Source: G965197005 sp965197005
Lineage (GTDB): Bacteria > Pseudomonadota > Gammaproteobacteria > Pseudomonadales > Oceanobacteraceae
Length of the DNA: 64,000 nt
Direction of reading: 5' to 3'
Assembly (NCBI GenBank): GCA_965197005.1
Contig: OZ239982.1
Coordinates: 1,922,001 to 1,986,000 of the forward strand
Shown: positions 1 to 8,548 of the stretch, piece by piece
Layout: every line of letters begins with the position of its first letter
Position numbering within the stretch: the stretch's first letter is position 1
Program-made: the position numbers and the translations under genes
Notes under the pieces: model-generated
What the model was told of the DNA's origin: nothing
Database searches by the model: none
What the model saw: only the letters and a program-made list of their open reading frames with translations

Positions 1-30
1 GAAGATTAATCTGACTTTATATAACCCAAA

Positions 31-60
31 AAAAGCCCCACTTTTGGGGTTTTTTCTTTT
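31..60 (+). terminator. Rho-independent terminator of an upstream gene
   Basis: A short GC stem (GCCCC / GGGGT, loop of about five bases) is followed by a long T-rich run. It lies just before the first gene, so it probably ends a transcript coming from the left of the window. Confidence 0.75.
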
Positions 61-74
61 TTAGGAAAACGTAA

Positions 75-965
75 ATGCCGCAAGACCAAAATCTAAGAAC
101 TCATCTTGCCCTGATAGTTGCCATGCTTATTTGGGGCAGTACGTTTATGGTCATGAAAGTTGTTATTACAGATGTATCTCCTTTGATGGTGGTCTTTTTA
201 CGCATGCTAATTGGTGCTTTGGTTTTTATACTCTTATGGAAGTGGATAAAAAAAGGCATTCGCTACCAAACAGGCGATTGGAAATACCTAATACTTATGG
301 CACTGTTTGAGCCTTGTTTATATTTTTTATTCGAGGGCTTAGCTCTAAAATATACCAGCGCAGGTCAAGCTGGCATGATTACCTCCATCTTACCGCTTAT
401 GGTCGCTTTAGCCGCCTTTTTATTTCTCAAAGAAACCACCACTTGGCGACAAATTTTAGGCTTTATCATTGCAATTAGTGGGGTAATTAGCATGACCTTA
501 GGCAGTGAAGTGAATGATAAAGCAAGCAATCCACTTTTAGGTAATTTTCTAGAGTTTTTAGCCATGCTCTCAGCAGTAGGCTACACCCTACTTATTCGCC
601 ATTTAAGCAGTCGTTATGCGTCTTTATTCTTAACTGCAATGCAGTCTTTTATCGGTACTCTATTTTTTTTACCGCTGGTATTATTGAATGACAGCTCATT
701 AGAAATATCCCTACTCAATTGGGGATTACTTGCATACTTAGGTATTGTCGTTACCCTTGGTGGTTATGGCTTATTTAACTACGCATTAACTCATGTTAAA
801 GCCACCACAGCCGTCGCTTACGTTAACCTGATACCTGCCATATCCTTAATTTATGCCATGATTTTTCTAGGAGAGCGACTAACTCAAAGCCAATGGATTG
901 CCGTTGTGGTGATTTTTATAGGCGTGTTATTAAGTAAAGAAAAAAAACCACACACACCAACATAG
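75..965 (+). CDS. EamA/DMT-family membrane transporter
   Basis: Predicted inner-membrane permease of the drug/metabolite transporter superfamily, 296 residues, the usual size for a two-EamA-domain protein. About ten hydrophobic segments run through the chain. The first EamA repeat opens with the typical LIWGSTF motif near residue 20, and a second repeat starts near residue 150. An AGGAAAA ribosome site lies just before the ATG. Such proteins usually export metabolites or amino acids; the substrate cannot be read from sequence. It stands alone, with about 230 bp of empty AT-rich DNA before the next gene. Confidence 0.85.
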   Translation: MPQDQNLRTHLALIVAMLIWGSTFMVMKVVITDVSPLMVVFLRMLIGALVFILLWKWIKKGIRYQTGDWKYLILMALFEPCLYFLFEGLALKYTSAGQAGMITSILPLMVALAAFLFLKETTTWRQILGFIIAISGVISMTLGSEVNDKASNPLLGNFLEFLAMLSAVGYTLLIRHLSSRYASLFLTAMQSFIGTLFFLPLVLLNDSSLEISLLNWGLLAYLGIVVTLGGYGLFNYALTHVKATTAVAYVNLIPAISLIYAMIFLGERLTQSQWIAVVVIFIGVLLSKEKKPHTPT

Positions 966-1199
966 CCGAATAATACGCATATCATCTTTTATCTTTTAAA
1001 GTCTCTACAAAAGCAACATATTCACATAACCAAGTAGTGATTTTTATTAGACGCTTAACCTTGCTAACAAAAACTCTCAAACCCTGCTTCATATAACCTT
1101 TTGGAATATCAAAATAATAATTTATTCTTTCTTTTTTATATCAAATTTCATTATGCTTGCCAACCTTAAATATTATCTAACTAAATGAAAGGAAAATTT

Positions 1200-1748
1200 A
1201 TGTCACGTTTAACGGTTCACTCTATAGACAGCGCACCTGAACAATCTCAACCTCGTATTGCTGCTGCGGAAAAAGCCAATGGCTTTATTCCCAATTTAAT
1301 CGGTGTGCTTGCCAATGCACCTACAGCATTAGAGATGTATCAAGAAGTGGGAAAAATGAATGCCAAAAGCAGTTTAAGTGCTGCTGAACGTGAAGTGGTG
1401 CAAATTACCGCAGCGGTCACAAATGGCTGCGGCTTTTGTGTAGCAGGGCATAGCGCCATTACGCAAAAAAATAGCCTAATGAGCGATGACGTATTACAAG
1501 CATTGCGTGAGGTTAAAGCCTTTGCAGAGTTAGATACAAAGCTCAACGCTCTAGCTCGTTTTACGCTAGAGGTTATGCAGCATCAGGGCAATGTTGATGA
1601 TAATGCTTTGGCAGATTTTTTTGCCGCAGGCTATAACCAACAACAAGCCATTGAAGCCATTGCAGGCGTGGCTTTGGCAACCCTATGTAACTACAGCAAT
1701 AATTTAGCACGTACTGAAATTAACCCTCAACTACAGCCTTTTGCCTAA
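1200..1748 (+). CDS. AhpD-like carboxymuconolactone decarboxylase family protein
   Basis: About 182 residues. The family motif is clear near residue 80: NGCGFCVAGHS, with the CxxC pair and the histidine used by AhpD-type peroxidase/disulfide reductases. I chose the ATG at 1200 because GAAAGGAAAA sits just before it; an in-frame ATG at 1185 has no ribosome site. The gene is 20 bp upstream of a flavin-dependent dehydrogenase-like gene and begins a run of five genes ending in an ABC importer. A role in protecting or reducing that flavoenzyme, or in using its product, is inference. Confidence 0.8.
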   Translation: MSRLTVHSIDSAPEQSQPRIAAAEKANGFIPNLIGVLANAPTALEMYQEVGKMNAKSSLSAAEREVVQITAAVTNGCGFCVAGHSAITQKNSLMSDDVLQALREVKAFAELDTKLNALARFTLEVMQHQGNVDDNALADFFAAGYNQQQAIEAIAGVALATLCNYSNNLARTEINPQLQPFA

Positions 1749-1768
1749 AAAAATCACTAGGAGCAGTT

Positions 1769-2887
1769 ATGAATACAGCATCTGCATTATTAAGCGCAGT
1801 CGAAAAGCAGGTTAAAGCGGAATTAAAACCTTTGGTTAAGCAAATTGATACTGACGGTTTTTATCCCCAAGAATATTTGCAAAACCTAGGCACATTAGGT
1901 GGATTTGCCGCCCTTGGGTCTGTCCAAGAAGGTGGACAAAGTCTTGGTCTGTTTACGCAAATTGAAGTGCTACAAAAAATAGGCAACGCCTGTGGTGCAA
2001 CCTCTTTTAGTGCATGGTGCCAATCTGCCTGTGCTTGGTATTTAAAGCGCAGCTTGCGACCTTTAGTGCGCGAACAATATCTCTCTTCTGTCTTGCAGGG
2101 TAAGCGTTTGGCAGGTACGGCAATGTCCAATACTGTTAAGCATTTATCTGGCATCGAGCAACACAAGCTCAAGGCAAGTAAAACACCTCAAGGCTACGTC
2201 ATCAATGGCTCTCTGCCTTGGGTCTCTAATATTGGAGAAGAGCATATTTGGGCAGCCGCGGCGCAAGTAGATGAGCAGCAATTTATTATGTTTATTGTTG
2301 AAGGCAGGCAAGCGGGAGTCAGTTTAAAACCCTGTCCTGAATTTTGTGCGCTAGAGGGTACTCGTACCTTAAATGTGCGCTTACAAGAAGTTCTTATCAA
2401 AGAGCACCAGCTACTCGCCGACACCCATGAATTTGACGAATTTTTACAAGCAATTAAACCTGGTTTTATCTTATTACAAATGGGTATTGGTGCTGGTATT
2501 ATTCAAGGTTGTTTAAAAATAATCCAAAGTTGTAATCTCTCAACAGGGCATATTAATGCCTTTTTAAATGATGATTTTGCAACCTTACAGCAACAGTATC
2601 AGAGCCTATTGGAGCGAACCAAATACTTAGCTGACAAAATAGAGCAGCAGCGCAATTTAAGTAAAGCGGAATTATTATCTGTATTAAAGCTACGTTTGCA
2701 AGGTTCAGAATTAAGTCTTAAAGCAGCACAATCAGCAGCATTGCATGCTGGCGCAAAAGGCTATTTAAAAAGTCATGCCGCACAAAGAAGAAGCCGTGAG
2801 GCGATGTTTGTTGCCATTGTTACCCCTGCCATAAAACAATTGCAAAAAGATATTTCTGAGCTTAAACAACAACTTGAGGCGGCCTAA
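1769..2887 (+). CDS. Acyl-CoA dehydrogenase-fold flavoprotein (DszC/SfnB-like)
   Basis: 372 residues with the acyl-CoA dehydrogenase fold: an N-terminal helical domain, a middle beta domain (around GTAMSNTVKHLSG and the LPWVSNIG segment) and a C-terminal helical domain. It is more like the FMN-dependent monooxygenase branch (DszC, SfnB) than true acyl-CoA dehydrogenases, because the classic catalytic glutamate region is not recognisable. Ribosome site CTAGGAG lies before the ATG. Its position between an AhpD-like gene and a sulfonate/nitrate-type ABC importer suggests oxidation of an imported organosulfur or aromatic compound, which is inference. Confidence 0.7.
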   Translation: MNTASALLSAVEKQVKAELKPLVKQIDTDGFYPQEYLQNLGTLGGFAALGSVQEGGQSLGLFTQIEVLQKIGNACGATSFSAWCQSACAWYLKRSLRPLVREQYLSSVLQGKRLAGTAMSNTVKHLSGIEQHKLKASKTPQGYVINGSLPWVSNIGEEHIWAAAAQVDEQQFIMFIVEGRQAGVSLKPCPEFCALEGTRTLNVRLQEVLIKEHQLLADTHEFDEFLQAIKPGFILLQMGIGAGIIQGCLKIIQSCNLSTGHINAFLNDDFATLQQQYQSLLERTKYLADKIEQQRNLSKAELLSVLKLRLQGSELSLKAAQSAALHAGAKGYLKSHAAQRRSREAMFVAIVTPAIKQLQKDISELKQQLEAA

Positions 2888-2888
2888 T

Positions 2889-3686
2889 ATGTACAGGCTA
2901 ACGGCTGAAAATATCTGTCTTGCTTACCCTAAGGACAAACAGGATTTATCAGTTATTTTACAAGATGTTAATCTGCAATTTAAAGCAAGCGAGTTGGTTT
3001 CTTTACTTGGTCCTAGCGGAGTAGGTAAATCTTCATTACTTAGGGTTCTAGCTGGTTTGCAAAAGCCACAAAGTGGTGAGGTTTTTTTATTTAAGCAAAA
3101 AATCACATCGCCACACTCACAGATGCACTTTATTTTTCAAAACCCATCATTATTACCTTGGCTAACGGTGTATGAGAATATCAAATTGGGTATGCGTTTT
3201 AAGAGTCAGCCAAAAATCAGCAAATCGGCACTAAAACAGCGAATCAATAATGCCTTAGCAGAAGTAGGGCTACAAGACAGCGAGAAGCTCTATCCCCATG
3301 AATTGTCTGGTGGTATGGCGCAACGAGTTTCTTTAGCTCGTGCTTTAGTTAGGCAGCCTAAAATTATCTTTTTAGACGAACCTTTTAGTGCATTAGATGA
3401 AGTAACTCGCACGCAAATGCAAGACTTATTACGCCAATTGGTGCATAAGCATCAAACCACTGTTGTACTGGTTACACATGATATTGATGAAGCACTTTTG
3501 GTTTCAGATAGAGTGATATTGCTAGGAAATAAACCTGCTAAACAAATTGGACAGTGGCAAATTAGCCGTCACTACGCTGCCAATGAAGCTCTATTACAGT
3601 TGCAGCCACTAAGGTTAGAAATTTTACAAGCATTGCAATCTGCCAACCAGCAACAATTGCAAAGCACAATAGAATACCTTATCTAA
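2889..3686 (+). CDS. ABC transporter ATPase, nitrate/sulfonate/taurine type
   Basis: About 265 residues. All ABC motifs are present in order: Walker A GPSGVGKSS near residue 47, Q-loop FQNPSLLPW, signature LSGGMAQRVSLARAL, Walker B IIFLDEPFSALD and the switch histidine in VTHDID. It is the energising subunit of the SsuB/TauB/NrtD type. The start at 2889 lies one base after the stop of the preceding gene; a start five codons upstream would overlap that gene and is less likely. The genes for the binding protein and permease follow directly. Confidence 0.9.
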   Translation: MYRLTAENICLAYPKDKQDLSVILQDVNLQFKASELVSLLGPSGVGKSSLLRVLAGLQKPQSGEVFLFKQKITSPHSQMHFIFQNPSLLPWLTVYENIKLGMRFKSQPKISKSALKQRINNALAEVGLQDSEKLYPHELSGGMAQRVSLARALVRQPKIIFLDEPFSALDEVTRTQMQDLLRQLVHKHQTTVVLVTHDIDEALLVSDRVILLGNKPAKQIGQWQISRHYAANEALLQLQPLRLEILQALQSANQQQLQSTIEYLI

Positions 3687-3697
3687 TAGGACAAAAC

Positions 3698-4870
3698 ATG
3701 TTACATTCAAGACGAGAGTTTTTAAAACTATCCAGCTTATTGACGCTTTCAGGTAGCTTGCCTCTTTTACAAAGCTGTAGCGATAACAGTCATCAAGGCG
3801 CTGATTCACCTTTAAAAATAGGCTATTTACCCATTACCGATGCCACGCCCATGCTGATAGCCCACCAACAAGAGCTATTTAGTAAACGAGGTATTCAAGT
3901 AGATAAACCCGTGCTATTTCGCAGTTGGGCGCAATTAGTAGAAGCGTTTTTAAGTGGACAAGTTAACCTTATTCATGTGTTATCGCCCATCAGTGTGTGG
4001 TTACGCTATGGCAGCCAAGCACCTGCCAAAACCCTAATGTGGAACCATGTTGGCGGTTCTGCACTAACCGTTGCTCCACAGATTAAGCAAGTCTCAGATT
4101 TAAGCGGCACGACGGTTGCCATTCCTTTTTGGTACTCTATTCATAATGTGGTATTGCAACATATATTACGCAAAAATGGATTGTCCGTAAGCACTAAAGG
4201 GGCACGCAAAGGGGCTGTTAACCTCGTAGTTATGCCCCCTTCGGACATGGTTGCCGCTTTAGCCAGCAACAAAATATCTGGTTTTATTGTTGCCGAACCT
4301 TTTAATGCCTTAGCAGAAAGCAAAGGAGTGGGTCAGATTTTGCGTTTTACCTCAGACGTATGGAAAGACCACGCTTGTTGCGTTACCCTAATGCAAGAGC
4401 AGCAAATTAAACAGCGTCCTAACTGGGTGCAAAAAATAGTAGATGCGTTAGTTGAAGCACAGATTTGGCTGCAAACCCATCGTACTGAAAGCGTGCAGTT
4501 ATTGGCAAAAACAGGCAAGCAACACTATACCCCCCATAGTGAAGACGTGCTTAATCGGGTTTTATCTCCTAATGCCGATGCCTTACAAAACTATATTAAA
4601 ACAGGTGCTATTAAACACCCTAACTGGCAACAACAGCGTATTGATTTTCAGCCTTACCCCTATGCCTCTTATACCCAACAATTGATTGAGTTATTAAAGA
4701 TAACTCAAGTTGCAGGGCAAAATCGTTTTTTACAAAACCTAGACCCTGCCAGTGCTGCTAAAGAATTGGTTGATGAGCGTTTTGTTAAAACCGCATTAGA
4801 GCAACAAAATGGATTTGAAATTTTCAACTTGCCGAAAGGTCTAACTCGTACAGAACAAATAGAGGTTTAA
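3698..4870 (+). CDS. ABC transporter substrate-binding lipoprotein, NMT1/SsuA-like, Tat signal
   Basis: 390 residues. The N-terminus has a twin-arginine motif, SRREFLK, followed by a hydrophobic stretch and a lipobox ending in LLQSC, so it is probably exported folded by Tat and lipidated. The mature part has the NMT1/THI5-like periplasmic binding fold (KIGYLPITDATPMLIAHQQELF at the start, in two pieces of the usual pattern). It should deliver the substrate to the permease encoded two bases downstream. Tat export of a binding protein suggests a cofactor or folding need, but this is inference. The substrate is unknown. Confidence 0.85.
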   Translation: MLHSRREFLKLSSLLTLSGSLPLLQSCSDNSHQGADSPLKIGYLPITDATPMLIAHQQELFSKRGIQVDKPVLFRSWAQLVEAFLSGQVNLIHVLSPISVWLRYGSQAPAKTLMWNHVGGSALTVAPQIKQVSDLSGTTVAIPFWYSIHNVVLQHILRKNGLSVSTKGARKGAVNLVVMPPSDMVAALASNKISGFIVAEPFNALAESKGVGQILRFTSDVWKDHACCVTLMQEQQIKQRPNWVQKIVDALVEAQIWLQTHRTESVQLLAKTGKQHYTPHSEDVLNRVLSPNADALQNYIKTGAIKHPNWQQQRIDFQPYPYASYTQQLIELLKITQVAGQNRFLQNLDPASAAKELVDERFVKTALEQQNGFEIFNLPKGLTRTEQIEV

Positions 4871-4871
4871 C

Positions 4872-5633
4872 TTGCAAAACAATCTAAAAAACAAAACCTC
4901 TTTTTATTATGCCGCATTAGGGCTGGGCATTTTATTAATCATTTGGTGGATTGGTAGTAGTTTATTGGCGCAAACCATGCCTCTTGCCAAATTGCTCGCA
5001 CCAGCACCGACATTTAAAAATTTGTATTTATTGCTTAGTGAAAACCAACTAACATCGCATATTATCAGCAGTTTACAGCGGGTTTTTGTGGGGCTTTTTT
5101 GGGCATTATTAATTGCAGTGCCACTTGGCATTTTAATTGGTCAATACAAACGGCTAGAACAGCTTACCAGCGGTTCTTTTCAATTTTTGCGTATGATTTC
5201 CCCATTATCTTGGATGCCAATTATTGTTATGCTATTTGGTATTGGTAATAATCCTATTTATTTTTTGCTTACCTTTGCCGCTATCTGGCCTATTTTGTTA
5301 AATACCATTTATGGGGTAAAAAGCATCAACCCACAATGGCAAGATTTAGGTAAATCATTAACCGCCAGTCGTTTAGAAATGCTAATGCACATTACCTTTC
5401 CTGCCGTATTTGCTCATGTTTTAACAGGGCTTAGATTGTCTATTGGCATTGTTTGGATTTTACTTGTACCTTGTGAAATGTTAGGCGTTAATGATGGCTT
5501 AGGCTACTTTATTTTAGATACCAGAGACCGACTTGCTTATTCAGAACTGATGGCCGTTATTGTACTCATTGGTTTTATCGGCTGGGCACTAGATGCCTTA
5601 GTTAGATACTTGCAAACTAAGGCACATACCTAA
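4872..5633 (+). CDS. ABC transporter permease, nitrate/sulfonate/taurine type
   Basis: 253 residues with about six membrane segments and the BPD_transp_1 EAA loop, here HITFPAVFAHVLTGLRLSIG near residues 175-195. It begins with TTG at 4872; AGAGG just upstream supports this start, and it follows the binding-protein stop by one base. It is the single permease of the three-part importer and last gene of the run that begins with the AhpD-like gene. A stem-loop follows it. Confidence 0.9.
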   Translation: MQNNLKNKTSFYYAALGLGILLIIWWIGSSLLAQTMPLAKLLAPAPTFKNLYLLLSENQLTSHIISSLQRVFVGLFWALLIAVPLGILIGQYKRLEQLTSGSFQFLRMISPLSWMPIIVMLFGIGNNPIYFLLTFAAIWPILLNTIYGVKSINPQWQDLGKSLTASRLEMLMHITFPAVFAHVLTGLRLSIGIVWILLVPCEMLGVNDGLGYFILDTRDRLAYSELMAVIVLIGFIGWALDALVRYLQTKAHT

Positions 5634-5638
5634 GTATT

Positions 5639-5666
5639 AACCGCTTTAATGGAGGCGGCTTTTTTG
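5639..5666 (+). terminator. Terminator after the ABC operon
   Basis: An imperfect stem (CCGCTT / GGCGG) followed by six Ts lies just after the permease stop. It overlaps the end of the convergent glycosidase gene. Confidence 0.6.
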
Positions 5667-7073
5667 TATCATCTTTTTGTACAACCTTGCACTGGCTTTA
5701 GGCGTACGCTTAGGCTCGCCTTGGCGTGCGACCTGATAGAGTCCAAATTTTTTGCTATAACCATAATCCCATTCAAAATTATCATTTAAAGACCAGTAAT
5801 AATAACCTTTAACTGGATAACCCTCTTGCACTGCCTTACTCACATCATAAAGTGCCGTTTTCAAATGTGCTTGGCGTAACGCCTCTCTGGACGGACCTAA
5901 GCCTATACCATTTTCAGTAATATAGATGGGCTTATTAATCACACTAATATCACGAATAGCACGATATAAGCCTTCAGGATAATAGCCATAATCAATATCT
6001 GTAGGAATTTCTCCAGGATAGTACAAAGGTTTTGCTGCCTTATCTAAATCAAAATCCAGGTATTGTAAATCAAAGGCATTATGGGAATAATAATTTAGCC
6101 CAATAAAATCCAGTTTAATCTGTTTAGGCGTAGGATTTTCATACAATACATTGGCCCCTACAGGCAGTGCCTGAAAATCAAACAGCCCTTGGCTAAAATA
6201 ATTAACATAAGCACCAGCAAATAATTTTTGTGCATAATGGGCAATGATTTGATCGCCTAAATCATAAATAGAGTAAGGGTCCATTTGCATCATGCTTTTA
6301 CTTAAACCCACCTGTATATCAGCACCATTAGGCAGAGCCTTTATTGCATCATAAACCAAATCGTGCGCCATTAAAGTGTGTTTTAGCATTACGCCTAAAC
6401 GCTGAAAATCGGCATTTTTATACGGGTTTGGGTGATTGCCATCAATATGACGACCATAGCCATAAACCACAGGTTCATTAAAGGTAATAAACAATTTAAC
6501 TCTATCACTATAACGGCGCACCACCTGCGTAGCAAAACGGACAAAATCCTTAATATTTTCAGCCTTATCAAATGCACCTTTGCGCTCAAACCACATTGGG
6601 TGTGAAAAATGATGTAGTGTTATCATAGGCGTAATGCCTGCTTCTAATAACGCATTAATTAGCTCATCATAATGTGCCAAGGCCGCCTCATTAAACTGCG
6701 TTTCAGTTGGCATGACCTTAGACCAAGAAATTGAAAAACGGTAACTGTTTACACCCAAATCAAGCATATTTTGAATATCTCTTAAATACAGGTTCCATTC
6801 ATCATTACCAACCCCCGCCGAACCCTGTACTCTAGGCGTGCCATCTGCCTTATGCTGGTGCTCCCACCAGCCCCAACTGTCTGTTATATCGTGGTGTCCT
6901 TCAACCTGATAGGCAGCTGAGGCAACGCCCCAAATAAAATCAGCACTAACCTTAGGGGCTTGCTCTAAATCGATATTAGCCCAACTCCAGCGGTCAATAG
7001 GTCGATGAATTAAAAAAACAGCCAGCGTATAAGTTAGGGCAAAAAAAATCAGTAAAAAAAGAAAACGTCGCAT
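5646..7073 (-). CDS. GH1 family beta-glycosidase with N-terminal membrane anchor
   Basis: 475 residues. The glycoside hydrolase family 1 catalytic pair is visible: acid/base glutamate E200 in TFNEP and nucleophile E387 in ITENG. Other family marks are WGVASAAYQVEG near residue 48 and the WSLNDNFEW motif near the end. Residues 4-23 are strongly hydrophobic and lack a clear cleavage site, so the enzyme looks anchored in the inner membrane facing the periplasm, whereas most bacterial GH1 enzymes are cytoplasmic. No sugar transporter or regulator neighbours it. The substrate cannot be told. Confidence 0.9.
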   Translation of the reverse strand: MRRFLFLLIFFALTYTLAVFLIHRPIDRWSWANIDLEQAPKVSADFIWGVASAAYQVEGHHDITDSWGWWEHQHKADGTPRVQGSAGVGNDEWNLYLRDIQNMLDLGVNSYRFSISWSKVMPTETQFNEAALAHYDELINALLEAGITPMITLHHFSHPMWFERKGAFDKAENIKDFVRFATQVVRRYSDRVKLFITFNEPVVYGYGRHIDGNHPNPYKNADFQRLGVMLKHTLMAHDLVYDAIKALPNGADIQVGLSKSMMQMDPYSIYDLGDQIIAHYAQKLFAGAYVNYFSQGLFDFQALPVGANVLYENPTPKQIKLDFIGLNYYSHNAFDLQYLDFDLDKAAKPLYYPGEIPTDIDYGYYPEGLYRAIRDISVINKPIYITENGIGLGPSREALRQAHLKTALYDVSKAVQEGYPVKGYYYWSLNDNFEWDYGYSKKFGLYQVARQGEPKRTPKASARLYKKMIQKSRLH

Positions 7074-7208
7074 TATGACTCCTTTTATTTTTATTTTATT
7101 ATAACTAAGATGACATAAAAAATGGCTTAAGGCAACTTAAAACCAGTGGCATATAAATACCAATTGATATCGTATAAAATGATGTTTTTATTTTAAAACA
7201 AGCAACAT

Positions 7209-7232
7209 AAAAAAAGCGGGCAAAAGCCCGCT
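7209..7232 (-). terminator. Terminator of the TRAP binding-protein gene
   Basis: On the minus strand an eight-base perfect stem, AAGCGGGC / GCCCGCTT with a TTTT loop, is followed by a T run. It lies about 20 bp after the stop of the gene ending at 7253. Confidence 0.9.
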
Positions 7233-7252
7233 TGATAATCCATAACCCTAAT

Positions 7253-8353
7253 TTATTCTCTGGTCTCTAAAAAGGCTTGTTCGCTCACCTTATGATAACT
7301 TGAAACCTGCTTACGATACGCATCAAAAGAATTGTAGACCTTTTTGATAGCAGGATCTTTAGCCGCCAGCTCATTGATGACCTCATTTGAGATAACTCGC
7401 AATGTGCTAATCACATCTTTAGGGAACCGCAATAGCTTAACGCCATGTTTTTCAACCAACTCCACCAATGCGGCATTATTGCGTGAGGTATATTCGTTAA
7501 GCATATCTTGGTTAATAAATTGAGCAGTAGTACGCACAATTTGCTGCAAATCTTTAGGTAATTTATTAAAGGCCTTAAGATTGATACTAAACTCCATCAT
7601 AGAACCTGGCTCATGCCAACCTGGATAGTAGTAATATTTTGCCGCCTTATATAAACCAAAAGCCAAATCATTATAAGGTCCGACCCACTCTGTCGCATCA
7701 ATCGTACCAGTTTGTAGGGAAGTAAATATCTCTCCACCAGGCATATTAACAGGTACCCCACCTGCACGTTTTAGCACTTCTCCACCAATGCCGGGCATAC
7801 GCATTTTAAGCCCTTTTAAATCGCTTACAGAGTTGATTTTTTTATTAAACCAACCCCCCATTTGCACCCCAGTATTACCACCTGGCAGCGGTAAAATACC
7901 AAAAGGTTTGTATAATTCTTCCCATAGCTGTTGACCGCCACCATATGCCATCCAACCATTGATTTCTTGAGCGGTTAAGCCAAAAGGTACGGTCGTAAAA
8001 AACTGTGCCGCAGGTACTTTGCCTTTCCAATAATAAGCACCACTGTGCCCCATCTCAGCAGTACCCTGTGAGACTGCATCAAAAACCTGTAGCGCAGGCA
8101 CCAATTCTCCTGCCGCATAAACTTTAATTTTTAAACGTCCGTTAGACATAGTGTCAACCAGTTTGGCAAAACGCTCAGGTGCATAGCCCAAACCTGGAAA
8201 GTTTTTTGGCCATGAGGTCACCAACTTCCAATTAAAGGTTTGTTGCTCTTGAGTGTTGCCTTTGGCATTAGAGTTCGCTTGTTTATCGTCTTGACAGCCT
8301 GTCAAGGTTAACAATGCGCTCATTAACGCAATCAGTAGGTACTGTTTTTTCAT
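7253..8353 (-). CDS. TRAP transporter substrate-binding lipoprotein, DctP/TakP-like
   Basis: About 366 residues from the ATG at 8353, which has TAGGAAA before it; a longer reading to 8410 lacks a ribosome site. The N-terminus has a lipobox, LTLTGC, so it should be a lipoprotein. The mature chain matches the TakP/DctP branch, with KMRMPGIGGEV (the carboxylate-binding arginine region) and WVGPYNDLAFGLYKAAKYYY, typical of 2-oxoacid binding members. No TRAP membrane subunits (DctQ, DctM) lie nearby, so it is an orphan here, with partners elsewhere or none. Confidence 0.85.
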   Translation of the reverse strand: MKKQYLLIALMSALLTLTGCQDDKQANSNAKGNTQEQQTFNWKLVTSWPKNFPGLGYAPERFAKLVDTMSNGRLKIKVYAAGELVPALQVFDAVSQGTAEMGHSGAYYWKGKVPAAQFFTTVPFGLTAQEINGWMAYGGGQQLWEELYKPFGILPLPGGNTGVQMGGWFNKKINSVSDLKGLKMRMPGIGGEVLKRAGGVPVNMPGGEIFTSLQTGTIDATEWVGPYNDLAFGLYKAAKYYYYPGWHEPGSMMEFSINLKAFNKLPKDLQQIVRTTAQFINQDMLNEYTSRNNAALVELVEKHGVKLLRFPKDVISTLRVISNEVINELAAKDPAIKKVYNSFDAYRKQVSSYHKVSEQAFLETRE

Positions 8354-8548
8354 TGTTTTTTTCCTATAGTTAGTTATGTTTTTTATCATAAATTGTTTTT
8401 TTGTAAACAACAGATTGATTGTACGAATAAAATCCTACTCTTCCAACTGTTAAGTTTATTAATTTACTATTTTGTACCTAAGCACAAGCGTATTTTTTTT
8501 ATTTAAAGACTGCTATGATGTTGAAAATACAAAATATTGAGACCATTT

